The notes: generated from the sequence alone by a model not told the origin. Numbered from the stretch's first letter, positions 1-7,322 are shown. The stretch: 8,468 nt of DNA from Acidobacteriota bacterium (GCA_019239815.1 JAFAZL010000943.1:1-8468); one strand, 5' to 3'. Numbers and translations: made by a program.

Positions 1-1414
1 GATTCAGGGCACGGGCTGGGACGAAAGCAAGCTCGCAGAACTCCGCTACGTATACGCGGCGGATCTGGACAAGGTGGCTCCAAAGAATCCGGTCTGGCTG
101 CAACACACGACAGGCCACTATGGCACGGCCAATAGCCTTGCCCTGAAGCTCGCACACATCACGCACGCAACCAAGAATCCAAAAGCCGGCACAATCGATC
201 GCGACGCCAAAGGGAATCCCACTGGTGTCCTCAAAGAATCCGCGATGTTGCCCGTCGTCAACCTCATCCCGCCGGCAACGCCCGACCAGGAGCATGACGC
301 GATTTTGCATATCATCGACGCCCTGCATGCCGAAGGGATGACTGCCATCAAGGAAGGCGACATCCAGCCCCACACCTGGGACGCCTATAAACGGGTGCTC
401 GACGAAAACAAGTTGAAGGTGCGCGTCTTCACTTTGTGGGATGTCGGGACGACGATGGATTCTGGTCGCGCAACCCTCGCTCGCATCAAGGCTCTCCCAC
501 TTCCTCCGCGCGCGCTGGGCGACGACGTGCTGCTTTCCGGCGGCGGAAAACTCTACATGGACGGCAGCGGTGGCGGGCGAACCGCGTGGCTCTATGACGA
601 TTGGCACACGAAATCGACGGAGATCGACAAGGGCAACAAGGGCTATCCGGCGATCGACATCGAAACTTACAAGCAACTCGTGCGCATGTATCACCAGGCG
701 GGAATTCATATCGGCACGCACGCCGTCGGCGATCGCGCAATCGATACCGTCGTCGACACCTATGCCGAAGTCTTAAAGGAAACGCCGACGCACGGTCTGC
801 GCCACAGCATCATTCATTCAAATATCCCAACCGATCACGCGTTGGAAACGATGGCAGCATTGCAAAAGCAGTACGACGCCGGCTATCCGGAGCTGCAGGC
901 AGTGTTCATGTGGTGGATCGGAGACACCTACGCCGGAACATTTGGACCGGAGCGAGCAGCGCGATTGCTGCCGCTGAAGACAATGGTAGCGAGGGGAGTC
1001 GTGTTTGCCGGCGGCTCCGATTATTTCGTCGCTCCATTCCCAGCGCGATACGGCATTTGGGCGTCGATGGCGCGCGAGACGCTGAAGAGTGTTTATGGCG
1101 CCCATCCGTTTGGAACCGCCGAGGCTGTCGATGCCCGCATCGCGCTCCGTTCATATACACAATGGGCAGCCCATCAACTGTTCCTGGACGGCACGGTCGG
1201 GTCGATCGAGCTCGGCAAAGAAGCGGACATCGCCGTCTGGGATCGAGATATGTACGCAGCGCCGGCCAGCGATCTGAAAAATATGAAATGCGAGATGACA
1301 TTATTTAAAGGCGAGATTGTTTTTCAAGCGGGCGGGACGCCAGTCACAGTGACCGATCCAAAGGCGCCAAAAGCAGCTTCGGCCGCGGGCTCCGGCGCGA
1401 CAGATAAGCGGTGA
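1..1414 (+). CDS. YtcJ-like amidohydrolase (metal-dependent), 5' end outside window
   Basis: The reading frame is already open at base 2 and ends at TGA 1412-1414, so 470 residues are visible; this family is usually about 550 aa, so roughly the first 80-110 residues, with the HxH metal motif, lie upstream. The GTG at 74 is internal, because the residues before it (GTGWDESKLAE...ADLDKV) already match the family. Visible family marks, numbered from the codon at 74: PVWLQHTTGHYGTANSLAL (7-25), GTHAVGDRAID (214-224, metal His 216), RHSIIHSN (243-250, His 248), GSDYFVAPFP (314-323, metal Asp 316) and the C-terminal GSIELGKEADIAVWDRD that closes the beta-sandwich of amidohydrolases. The last 17 residues are Ala-rich and look disordered. 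Known relatives hydrolyse N-substituted amides or formamides (NfdA type), but substrates differ widely and cannot be read here. The gene is followed 4 nt later by the ROK kinase, suggesting an operon. Confident of family, not of substrate. Confidence 0.9.
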   Translation, partial: IQGTGWDESKLAELRYVYAADLDKVAPKNPVWLQHTTGHYGTANSLALKLAHITHATKNPKAGTIDRDAKGNPTGVLKESAMLPVVNLIPPATPDQEHDAILHIIDALHAEGMTAIKEGDIQPHTWDAYKRVLDENKLKVRVFTLWDVGTTMDSGRATLARIKALPLPPRALGDDVLLSGGGKLYMDGSGGGRTAWLYDDWHTKSTEIDKGNKGYPAIDIETYKQLVRMYHQAGIHIGTHAVGDRAIDTVVDTYAEVLKETPTHGLRHSIIHSNIPTDHALETMAALQKQYDAGYPELQAVFMWWIGDTYAGTFGPERAARLLPLKTMVARGVVFAGGSDYFVAPFPARYGIWASMARETLKSVYGAHPFGTAEAVDARIALRSYTQWAAHQLFLDGTVGSIELGKEADIAVWDRDMYAAPASDLKNMKCEMTLFKGEIVFQAGGTPVTVTDPKAPKAASAAGSGATDKR

Positions 1415-1418
1415 GCCG

Positions 1419-2420
1419 GTGACCTCGCAAGCCCAGCATGACCCTATCGTCGGCGTTGATATCGGTGGCACGAAAGTAGCCGCGGGACTTGTCGATCACG
1501 CGGGCAAGATCTTGGCGCAGAGCCGCATGCCCATGGTGGCGAACGATGCCGTTCGTGGTCTGGCGGCGGTGGCTGCGGCGATCGAGGATCTGCGTTCGCG
1601 TTTCGCATCAGGGGACCAATTTCAACCGCGCGCGATTGGGATTTGCGCGCCGGGTCCGCTCAATCCCAGAACCGGCGTGATACTCAATCCGCCCAACGTG
1701 CCTGGCTGGCACAACTTTCCGCTCGCGGAAGAAATGCGCAAGCTGTATCCCGATGCGCAGGTGAAGGTCGATAACGACGCCAACGCTGCCGCGCTCGCCG
1801 AAGCGAAATGGGGCGCCGGGCGCGGCTATCGCAACGTTTTTTACGCCACGATCGGCACAGGCATTGGCACCGGCTTTGTGATCGACGGCAAGGTCTATCA
1901 CGGCCGAACAGGGCTTGCGACCGAAGGCGGACACGTCGGCGTCGATATTCACGGCCTGCAATGCGCCTGCGGCAAGCGCGGCTGCATCGAAACACTGGCG
2001 GCAGGACCTGCAATCGCCCGGCGCGCCCGGAGCAAGCTCGCTCAAGTGCAATCAGGCAGCGGCGTTGCCGCGAAAAAATCGACGCTGCTCGAGATGTCCG
2101 GCGGCAAGCCCGACGCAGTGACCAGCGAAATGGTCGCGAAGGCTTACGCATCGGGCGACGCGCTGGCACGCGAAGTGATGCAGGAAACGCTCGACCTGCT
2201 CGCCTACTGGCTCGGCAACATCATCGATCTGCTCGAGCCGGATGTGATCGTGATCGGCGGCGGCGTATCGTCCATGCTCGCGCCGTTTCTGGAAGAAATT
2301 CGCACACGGTGGGTGGGGGCGTGTCTCAGCCCGTACCCGCAGGAAACGCCGTTGGTGCTTGCGCACTATAAGGAAGACGCCGGCATTGCGGGCGCAGCCG
2401 CTCTTTGTGATACAAATTGA
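1419..2420 (+). CDS. ROK-family sugar kinase (glucokinase-like)
   Basis: This is a cytoplasmic kinase predicted to phosphorylate a hexose with ATP. The 333 residues match the usual ROK length. In order one sees the phosphate-binding loop VGVDIGGTK (11-19), the AIGICAPGPL segment (72-81), the catalytic motif VDNDANAAALAEA (117-129, catalytic Asp 120), the second phosphate loop ATIGTGIGTG (143-152), the sugar-contacting EGGHV (169-173) and the zinc site formed by His 172 with Cys 182, 184 and 189 in CACGKRGC. A C-terminal adenosine motif DVIVIGGGVS lies at 275-284. There is no N-terminal winged helix, so it is a kinase and not a ROK repressor. The GTG start at 1419 is chosen because only nine residues precede the conserved DxGGTK strand and it fits the 4-nt spacing after the previous stop; GGTGAG at 1410-1415 is a weak, close ribosome binding site, so coupling to the upstream gene is likely. 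Sugar specificity (glucose, N-acetylmannosamine, fructose or other) is not settled by these motifs. Confidence 0.93.
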   Translation: MTSQAQHDPIVGVDIGGTKVAAGLVDHAGKILAQSRMPMVANDAVRGLAAVAAAIEDLRSRFASGDQFQPRAIGICAPGPLNPRTGVILNPPNVPGWHNFPLAEEMRKLYPDAQVKVDNDANAAALAEAKWGAGRGYRNVFYATIGTGIGTGFVIDGKVYHGRTGLATEGGHVGVDIHGLQCACGKRGCIETLAAGPAIARRARSKLAQVQSGSGVAAKKSTLLEMSGGKPDAVTSEMVAKAYASGDALAREVMQETLDLLAYWLGNIIDLLEPDVIVIGGGVSSMLAPFLEEIRTRWVGACLSPYPQETPLVLAHYKEDAGIAGAAALCDTN

Positions 2421-2443
2421 CCACGTTCACCTCGAGGTGATGG

Positions 2444-3745
2444 ATGGCGCAAACGACCGCTAGTTCCCAGTCTGTGAGCGTTTCCAGTGACTCCGCACAA
2501 AACTATCGTCGCCCGCTCGCGATGGTCACCACGTTGTTCTTCATGTGGGGCTTCCTCACCAGCCTGAACGACATTCTGATTCCGCACTTGAAAACGGTGT
2601 TCGATCTGAACTACGCGAAAGCGATGTTGATTCAGTTCGCTTTTTTCACGTCATACTTCGTGTTCTCGCTGCCGTCGGGCAAATTGATCGACGCGGTCGG
2701 ATACAAAAAAGCGATGGTCGCGGGTTTGTTCACGATGGGCATCGGGGCGTTGCTATTTCTTCCTGCAGCGAGCGTGCCGTCGTTTCCGTTTTTTCTTACC
2801 GCGTTGATCGTCCTCGCGGCCGGCATGACGATCTTGCAGGTTTCGGCGAATCCCTATGTAGCCATCCTTGGTCCTGAGAAAACGGCGGCCAGCCGGCTGA
2901 ATCTGGCGCAGGCGTTTAATTCGCTCGGCACGACGATCGGCCCCAAGCTCGGCGGCATGCTCATCCTGAGCAGTGCGCCTCTCGCCGCTGGAGCAATAGC
3001 CGCGATGTCAGCGCCGCAGTTGCAGGCATATCGAGTCGAGCAAGCTTCGTCAGTAAAAACGCCGTATCTCATATTTGCGCTGGCGCTCATGGCCCTTGGC
3101 GTTGCGATCGCGTTGTTCAAACTGCCAGCGATCGCAAGCGTCGAACAGCGCTCCGCCGCAGGTCACGACTCGATCTGGCACCATACCCATCTCATACTCG
3201 GCGCAATCGGCATCTTCGTCTACGTCGGCGCCGAAGTCTCGATCGGCAGCTTCCTCGTGAATTATTTCAGTCAGCCCGACATCGGAAACATCTCGGAACA
3301 AGCCGCGGCAGGACTTCTTTCCTTCTATTGGGGCGGTGCGATGGTCGGCCGGTTCATCGGCTCGGCTCTACAGCAGAAAATCGCGGCGAACAAAATTCTC
3401 GGGGTCGCGGCGTTGGTCGCAGCGCTACTCGTCATCACGTCGATGCTCACCTTCGGTCATCTCGCGATGTGGACCATCATCGCCGTTGGCCTGTTCAACT
3501 CCGTGATGTTCCCCACGATCTTTACACTGGGCATTGAGGGTCTCGGCCCGCTGACCGGTGACGGCTCAGGTTTGCTGGTGGCCGCGATCGTTGGTGGCGC
3601 GATCATCCCGGAGTTGCAGGGCATCATCGCGGATCGAATCGGCATCCATCACGCATTCTTCCTGCCGATCCTTTGCTACATCTACATCGCCTATTTCGCT
3701 TTCGTCGGCTCGCAGAAAAAACAACCCGTCAACGCCGCAGCATAA
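2444..3745 (+). CDS. FHS-family MFS sugar/H+ symporter (FucP/GluP-like)
   Basis: A 433-residue, about 12-helix inner-membrane transporter of the fucose-galactose-glucose:H+ symporter branch of the MFS. Diagnostic stretches are FFMWGFLTSLNDILIPHLK (32-50), with Asp 43 matching the proton-linked Asp 46 of E. coli FucP, and QVSANPYVAILG (132-143) followed by SRLNLAQAFNSLGTTIGP (150-167). Where FucP has the substrate-coupling Glu 135 (LETAANPF), this protein has Gln 132 (LQVSANPY), as I recall for the GluP glucose/galactose branch; this argues against fucose. The second half carries YVGAEVSIGSFLVNYF and PTIFTLGIEGLG, both typical of the family. The start at 2444 has a GAGG ribosome binding site (2434-2437) at 6 nt. 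The gene lies 23 nt after the ROK kinase and is probably cotranscribed, giving an uptake-plus-phosphorylation pair. NagP-type GlcNAc transporters belong to the same family and remain an alternative. Confidence 0.92.
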   Translation: MAQTTASSQSVSVSSDSAQNYRRPLAMVTTLFFMWGFLTSLNDILIPHLKTVFDLNYAKAMLIQFAFFTSYFVFSLPSGKLIDAVGYKKAMVAGLFTMGIGALLFLPAASVPSFPFFLTALIVLAAGMTILQVSANPYVAILGPEKTAASRLNLAQAFNSLGTTIGPKLGGMLILSSAPLAAGAIAAMSAPQLQAYRVEQASSVKTPYLIFALALMALGVAIALFKLPAIASVEQRSAAGHDSIWHHTHLILGAIGIFVYVGAEVSIGSFLVNYFSQPDIGNISEQAAAGLLSFYWGGAMVGRFIGSALQQKIAANKILGVAALVAALLVITSMLTFGHLAMWTIIAVGLFNSVMFPTIFTLGIEGLGPLTGDGSGLLVAAIVGGAIIPELQGIIADRIGIHHAFFLPILCYIYIAYFAFVGSQKKQPVNAAA

Positions 3746-3817
3746 CGAGTACCGCAGCGGCGACCCAACTCACGTCATGGGGCAATGGCCACCACTTCTG
3801 CACAAAAGAAACGGGTA

Positions 3818-3855
3818 GTCATCCTGAGGCGACCGAAGGTCGCCGAAGGATCTCA
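3818..3855. repeat. Hairpin repeat, copy 1 (GTCATCCTGAG type)
   Basis: An interspersed repeat unit sits between the convergent transporter and TPR genes. The core at 3821-3851 is a 31-nt hairpin: outer arms ATCCT and AGGAT, an internal GA/GA mismatch, a perfect 7-bp inner stem GGCGACC (3828-3834) with GGTCGCC (3838-3844), and a GAA loop. It is preceded by GTC and followed by CTCAG. There is no T-run on either side, so it is not a classic intrinsic terminator. A second copy with the same outer arms and the same 31-nt length is at 7408-7438. From memory, similar REP-like units are common in acidobacterial intergenic regions; this was not searched. Confidence 0.75.
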
Positions 3856-3947
3856 GCGTCAGCCCTCAGCAACGAATCATCCCTGAACCTTCGCATCAAA
3901 AGCGTTCTGTCGTTACTTCATTGCCTCTTTGCTTCTTTACTTCGCCT

Positions 3948-4985
3948 TTAGTTCTTCGCGACCTTGCCATCCGCCACCAACCGATCCAGCCACCGCTTCG
4001 CCTTCGCCGCATCCGGCCGGTCACCATGGTTTTTCAAGTAATCGCGCAAGGCCGCAGCCGCCTCGTCATACTTCCCCGTCGCCACCAGCGACTGCGCCAC
4101 CAGTAACTCAATCTCTGGCGCCTTGCCATTCGATTTCAACAAAGCCGCCTGCGACACCTTCGCCGCCTCGGGATATTTCTCCAGTTTGTAGTACGCCTGC
4201 GCCAACGCGTACTGCGTCTCCCAGTTCGGATCGCCCGCGTTCAACTCAAGCGACTTTTCCAGCGACGGAATCGCCTCTTCGTATTTCCCCTGATCACTCA
4301 GTGCCATCCCCAGTGCCGCCTGTGCACGGGCATGCATCGGATCGATTTGCGTCGCTTTCTCGAGCACATCCTGCGCATCCGCAAAATTCCGAAGATTCAA
4401 ATCCACCACGCCCTGCAGATACAAAACATCCGGATGCCCCGGCGCAAGATTCATTGCCTCACCAGAATATTTTTGCGCGTCCTTGATTTTCCCCGCGCCA
4501 AGCGCCTGCAATCCCTTCTCGAACGCTTCCTTCGCCTTGGGCGCGAGCACCGGCCCCGCCGGCACGCCAACCGTCTCATTCGACTCGGCTCTGCGCTTCA
4601 GCGTGAACTCCACCTCGGCCTTCAGCGCCACGGGCATCGCGATGTCTTTCTGACTGCTTTCGTATCCCGTCGCCGAGACCTGTACGGAGTACTCACCGGT
4701 CGAAGGCAGCATGAAAAAGACGCGGCCCTTGCTGGTCTGGCCCTGATCGGTCGGCACGCCGGAACGATAGATGCGCACTGTCGCCGGAGTCGTAATTTCC
4801 GCGCCACCACTGTCGCGCACCGTCACCGAAATCTCTGGACGATCGCCACGAAACATATTCGTCTCGGCCGACGAGTCCTGCGCCAGCGCCGACCCGGGCG
4901 CAGTCAATCCAGCCACCGCCCCCAACGCAGCCACCACCAACGCTCCGCCAAATTTTTGCCGGGAAAAGTCCGTCAAGAATCGCAT
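3948..4985 (-). CDS. Exported TPR protein with N-terminal beta-sandwich-like region
   Basis: 345 residues, reading from ATG at 4985 down to TAA at 3950-3948. The N-terminus (MRFLTDFSRQKF, then hydrophobic GGALVVAALGAVAGL, then ALAQ) is a Sec-type signal peptide ending near residue 36 with no lipobox, so a periplasmic location is inferred. Residues about 50-130 (EISVTVRD...YSVQVSATGYE...VEFTLKRR) look like a carboxypeptidase-regulatory or PEGA-like beta-sandwich. Residues 150-323 hold about five tetratricopeptide repeats, for example at 184-217, 218-251 (KYEEAIPSLEKSLEL) and 254-287; the TPR array is the scaffold for protein-protein contacts. The frame stays open upstream to a TTG at 5042, but this would put 19 extra residues before a complete signal peptide. 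A GGGG run on the coding strand 8 nt before the ATG could serve as ribosome binding site. The partner and process are unknown. It is divergent from the toxin-antitoxin pair and convergent with the transporter. Confidence 0.85.
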   Translation of the reverse strand: MRFLTDFSRQKFGGALVVAALGAVAGLTAPGSALAQDSSAETNMFRGDRPEISVTVRDSGGAEITTPATVRIYRSGVPTDQGQTSKGRVFFMLPSTGEYSVQVSATGYESSQKDIAMPVALKAEVEFTLKRRAESNETVGVPAGPVLAPKAKEAFEKGLQALGAGKIKDAQKYSGEAMNLAPGHPDVLYLQGVVDLNLRNFADAQDVLEKATQIDPMHARAQAALGMALSDQGKYEEAIPSLEKSLELNAGDPNWETQYALAQAYYKLEKYPEAAKVSQAALLKSNGKAPEIELLVAQSLVATGKYDEAAAALRDYLKNHGDRPDAAKAKRWLDRLVADGKVAKN

Positions 4986-5020
4986 GACACGCACCCCAAA
5001 CAACTCCACCCAATAAATCG

Positions 5021-5049
5021 AGCCTAGACCTCGCCCCCACAACCGTCAA
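5021..5049 (-). promoter_or_regulatory. Candidate sigma-70-type promoter of the TPR gene
   Basis: On the minus strand a -35 box TTGACG (5049-5044, five of six matches to consensus) is separated by 17 nt from TAGGCT (5026-5021), which keeps the TA...T positions of a -10 box. Transcription would start near 5014, giving a leader of about 29 nt to the ATG at 4985. Spacing and position fit well, but the -10 is weak and the match was made by eye. Confidence 0.4.
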
Positions 5050-5075
5050 GAAGCAGGCTCGCCCGAATACTGCGA

Positions 5076-5104
5076 TGGCCATTGAACGCCCGCGAGAGTA
5101 AAAT
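5076..5104 (+). promoter_or_regulatory. Candidate promoter/operator of the toxin-antitoxin operon
   Basis: TAAAAT (5099-5104, five of six matches to the -10 consensus) lies 17 nt after TGGCCA (5076-5081, four of six to the -35). The -35 is embedded in a perfect 8-bp palindrome ATGGCCAT (5075-5082), a possible site for autorepression by the ribbon-helix-helix antitoxin, as is known for parDE operons. With six bases between the -10 and the ATG at 5111, the start codon would be at or next to +1, implying a leaderless transcript. All of this is inference from motif spacing. Confidence 0.35.
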
Positions 5105-5110
5105 TCCCGG

Positions 5111-5383
5111 ATGGACATCCGCCTTAAACCCGAACTCGAAGCCATGATCCAGGAAGACCTCAGTCGAGGTCCTTATGCCTCGGCTGAAGACTTAATAGAG
5201 CAGGCAATTTCGCAACTACACGAGCGTGAGGAATACCTCGCGCAACATCGAGCGGAGATCGCCCGAAAGATAGAAGAGGGCTGGCGGTCGGCCAAGGAAG
5301 AACCCTTGATGGACGCCGAAGAAGTAGAAGCCGCGATCGAGGAACGAATGAAGTCGTGGCGAACCTCAAGCCGCAAGGAATGA
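5111..5383 (+). CDS. parD: ParD-type antitoxin (ribbon-helix-helix)
   Basis: A 90-residue protein predicted to bind DNA as a ribbon-helix-helix dimer and to neutralise the ParE-type toxin encoded next to it. The N-terminal strand MDIRLKPELEAMIQEDL, followed by SRGPYASAEDLIEQAI (18-33), is the typical ParD arrangement of strand, helix, G-x-Y-x-S turn and second helix. Residues about 34-90 are charged and helical (REEYLAQHRAEIARKIEEG, then DAEEVEAAIEERM), matching the toxin-wrapping tail. The start is forced: an in-frame TAA at 5099-5101 lies just upstream and the ATG at 5111 is the first start codon after it. There is no good ribosome binding site. The 3' end overlaps the toxin start by 4 nt (ATGA), the usual sign of coupled translation. 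The pair probably controls its own promoter through the palindrome at 5075-5082. Confidence 0.87.
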   Translation: MDIRLKPELEAMIQEDLSRGPYASAEDLIEQAISQLHEREEYLAQHRAEIARKIEEGWRSAKEEPLMDAEEVEAAIEERMKSWRTSSRKE

Positions 5384-5682
5384 CTTCGTATCGCTTCAGC
5401 TCCAGGGCCTTTCGCGATTTGATCGAAATTGGAGAATATATTTCAGCTGACGATGCGGATGCCGCTAGAGCAGTCGTACGAGCGATCTACAAAACCTGCC
5501 GGTCAATAGCTGCGTCGCCCTTCGCCGGTATTTTGCGCACAGACCTCACGCCGCTCCCCGTTCGCTTTCGTCTTCTGCTCCCTTATCGCACATACTGGAT
5601 AATTTACGATCCCACCTCAAAACCGATCGAAATCGTCCGCATACTTCACACGAGCATGGATATTCCTGCGGCTCTCCGCTAG
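5380..5682 (+). CDS. parE: ParE/RelE-superfamily toxin
   Basis: A 100-residue basic protein of the ParE branch of the RelE/ParE superfamily; characterised ParE toxins block DNA gyrase, and others of this fold cleave mRNA at the ribosome. Family marks are YRFSSRAFRDLIEIGEYIS (4-22) for the N-terminal strand and helix, CRSIAASPFAGILRTDL with the P-x-x-G turn, and the C-terminal strands VRFRLLLPYRTYWIIYDP and IEIVRILHTSMDI. The length is normal and no frame break is seen. I chose ATG 5380, which overlaps the antitoxin stop as ATGA; an in-frame GTG at 5356 would add eight residues (MANLKPQG) inside the antitoxin gene and no fold element. AAGGA lies directly against the ATG, too close for efficient independent initiation, which suggests translation depends on the antitoxin. 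The target cannot be told from the sequence. Confidence 0.87.
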   Translation: MTSYRFSSRAFRDLIEIGEYISADDADAARAVVRAIYKTCRSIAASPFAGILRTDLTPLPVRFRLLLPYRTYWIIYDPTSKPIEIVRILHTSMDIPAALR

Positions 5683-5728
5683 CACGTAGCAACGCACTAA
5701 CCTGTGATATTGTCCCTCGGGCTTTCCC

Positions 5729-5733
5729 AGGAG
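5729..5733 (+). promoter_or_regulatory. Ribosome binding site of the carboxylesterase gene
   Basis: AGGAG ends 5 nt before the ATG at 5739 and fixes that start. It lies in the 56-bp gap after the toxin gene. No convincing -35/-10 pair was found in this gap, so read-through from the toxin-antitoxin operon is possible. Confidence 0.7.
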
Positions 5734-5738
5734 ACTCC

Positions 5739-7322
5739 ATGATAAGACGTGGACTTTCGACGGTAGTCGGCTCTATTTGTTTCATCGCGCTGTTCGCCGC
5801 CGTCAGTATTCGCGCCGCCGACTCCGCACCCAGCGTCAAGATTGACACCGGCAAACTCGAAGGCAAATCCGACGGCTCAATCTCCGACTTCCTCGGCATC
5901 CCATTCGCTCAGCCGCCCGTCAAAGATCTCCGCTGGAAGCCGCCCGTCAAGCCCGCCAAATGGAAAGGCACGCGCAAGGCCACAGAGTTCGGCCCTCGTT
6001 GCATGCAAGGCAGGATTTACGACGACATGATCTTCCGCGACCCCGGCATCAGCGAAGATTGCCTCTATCTCAACGTCTGGACGCCTGCCAAGCTCGACAA
6101 GAGCAAATCGAAAGACAAACTCCCCGTGATGGTCTGGATTTATGGCGGCGGCTTCTCCGCTGGCGCCACTTCCGAGCCCCGTCAGGACGGCACCAATCTC
6201 GCCAAAGAAGGCGTCGTCGTCGTTTCGATGAACTATCGCCTCGGCATCTTTGGATTCTTCGCGCATCCCGAACTCGCCAAGGAAAGCAGCCACGACGCCA
6301 CCGGCAACTACGGCTTGATGGATCAATCCGCTGCGCTCGAATGGGTTAAGCGCAACATCGCGCAATTCGGCGGCGATCCCGGCAACGTCACCATCTTCGG
6401 GGAAAGCGCCGGCTCCTTCTCCGTCAGCGAACAGATGGCGTCACCCGTCTCCAAAGGTCTCTTCCACAAGGCGATCGGTGAGAGCGGCGGTGCGTTCTCA
6501 AGAACCACGTTGCCATTCCGCACCAAAGAGCAAAGCGCCGAAGAAGGCGCAAAGTTTGGCAAGGATCATCTGAATGCCGACACGCTCGCGGCCCTGCGCG
6601 TGGTCCCGGCACAGAAAGTTCTCGACGCGCAACTCGCCACCAAAGACGAGCGCTTCCGACCCAACATCGACGGCTACTTCCTCCCAGAATCGCCCGAAGC
6701 GATTTTCGCTGCAGGCAAGCAGAGCGACGTGCCGCTCCTCGCTGGATGGAACCGCGACGAGGGCGCCTCCTCCGAGCCCAACGACAATTTCGCTGCCGCA
6801 CTGAAAGCGATCGCCACAAAGGACTTCGCGGCAAAGGCCGACGAATTCCTGAAGCTCTATCCCATCGAAAATGAGGAACAAGCCAGCCGCTCGCTCGAAG
6901 ACTACCAAGGCGACCATTTCATCGCCTTCTCCACCTGGCGATGGATCGAAGCGCAATCGAAAACCGGCAAATCACCGATCTATCGTTATCGGTTTGACAT
7001 GGACCATCCAAAAGATCCGAAGCGCGGACCCGAAGAGGCCGGCGCCTACCACTCCGCCGAAATCGAATTCGTCTTTGGCGCGCTCGATTCCGAAAACTGG
7101 ATCAGCTGGCGCCCCGAAGATCACAAACTCACCGACCTGATCCGCAAATATTGGAGCAACTTCGCTAAGAACGGCGATCCCAACGGCGCAGGCTTGCCCA
7201 ACTGGCCGAGATACAACGCCGACACCGGCTACGAAGTCATGCACCTCGACGCCGATTCAAAAGCGCAAAAAGACATGCACCGCGCCCGCTACGAATTCCT
7301 AAGCACTGTCTGGGTGAAATAG
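5739..7322 (+). CDS. Secreted type-B carboxylesterase (alpha/beta hydrolase)
   Basis: A 527-residue serine hydrolase of the carboxylesterase type B/cholinesterase family, which cleaves carboxylic esters; family length is about 500-550 aa. A signal peptide is clear: two Arg at positions 3-4, a hydrophobic stretch to about residue 23, and a cleavage region near IRA-AD, so export is predicted. The oxyanion hole is YGGGF (135-139). The nucleophile is Ser 223 in FGESAGS, the acid Glu 341 in GWNRDEG, and the His 438 in GAYHSAEIEFVFG, so the triad is complete. Cys 88 and Cys 108 (EDCLYLNVW) match the conserved N-terminal disulfide. The C-terminal W-x-x-F-A-x-x-G-D-P-N segment (472-482) is also typical. 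The start has a good ribosome binding site. The natural substrate is unknown; relatives act on p-nitrobenzyl esters, carbamates or plant esters. The neighbouring toxin-antitoxin genes give no functional clue. Confidence 0.93.
   Translation: MIRRGLSTVVGSICFIALFAAVSIRAADSAPSVKIDTGKLEGKSDGSISDFLGIPFAQPPVKDLRWKPPVKPAKWKGTRKATEFGPRCMQGRIYDDMIFRDPGISEDCLYLNVWTPAKLDKSKSKDKLPVMVWIYGGGFSAGATSEPRQDGTNLAKEGVVVVSMNYRLGIFGFFAHPELAKESSHDATGNYGLMDQSAALEWVKRNIAQFGGDPGNVTIFGESAGSFSVSEQMASPVSKGLFHKAIGESGGAFSRTTLPFRTKEQSAEEGAKFGKDHLNADTLAALRVVPAQKVLDAQLATKDERFRPNIDGYFLPESPEAIFAAGKQSDVPLLAGWNRDEGASSEPNDNFAAALKAIATKDFAAKADEFLKLYPIENEEQASRSLEDYQGDHFIAFSTWRWIEAQSKTGKSPIYRYRFDMDHPKDPKRGPEEAGAYHSAEIEFVFGALDSENWISWRPEDHKLTDLIRKYWSNFAKNGDPNGAGLPNWPRYNADTGYEVMHLDADSKAQKDMHRARYEFLSTVWVK

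Noticed and set aside
601..1308. A 235-codon + strand frame within the amidohydrolase gene
   Set aside because: The product is rich in Arg and His with no recognisable motif, while the overlapping frame carries all the amidohydrolase motifs.
3905..3955. Pyrimidine-rich stretch before the end of the TPR gene
   Set aside because: Short imperfect CTTT/CTTC runs without regular period or pairing; treated as compositional noise.
4332..5027. A 231-codon + strand frame, with a 185-codon one at 3929-4486, opposite the TPR gene
   Set aside because: The products are Arg/His- or Pro/Ser-rich low-quality sequence on the antisense of a gene with signal peptide and TPRs; GC-rich DNA commonly yields such frames.
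4983..5042. Longer TPR protein starting at TTG 5042
   Set aside because: It would put 19 residues before a complete signal peptide and start at the candidate promoter itself; ATG 4985 fits better.
5356..5382. GTG 5356 as start of the toxin
   Set aside because: It adds residues without any fold element, whereas ATG 5380 gives the standard ATGA overlap with the antitoxin stop.
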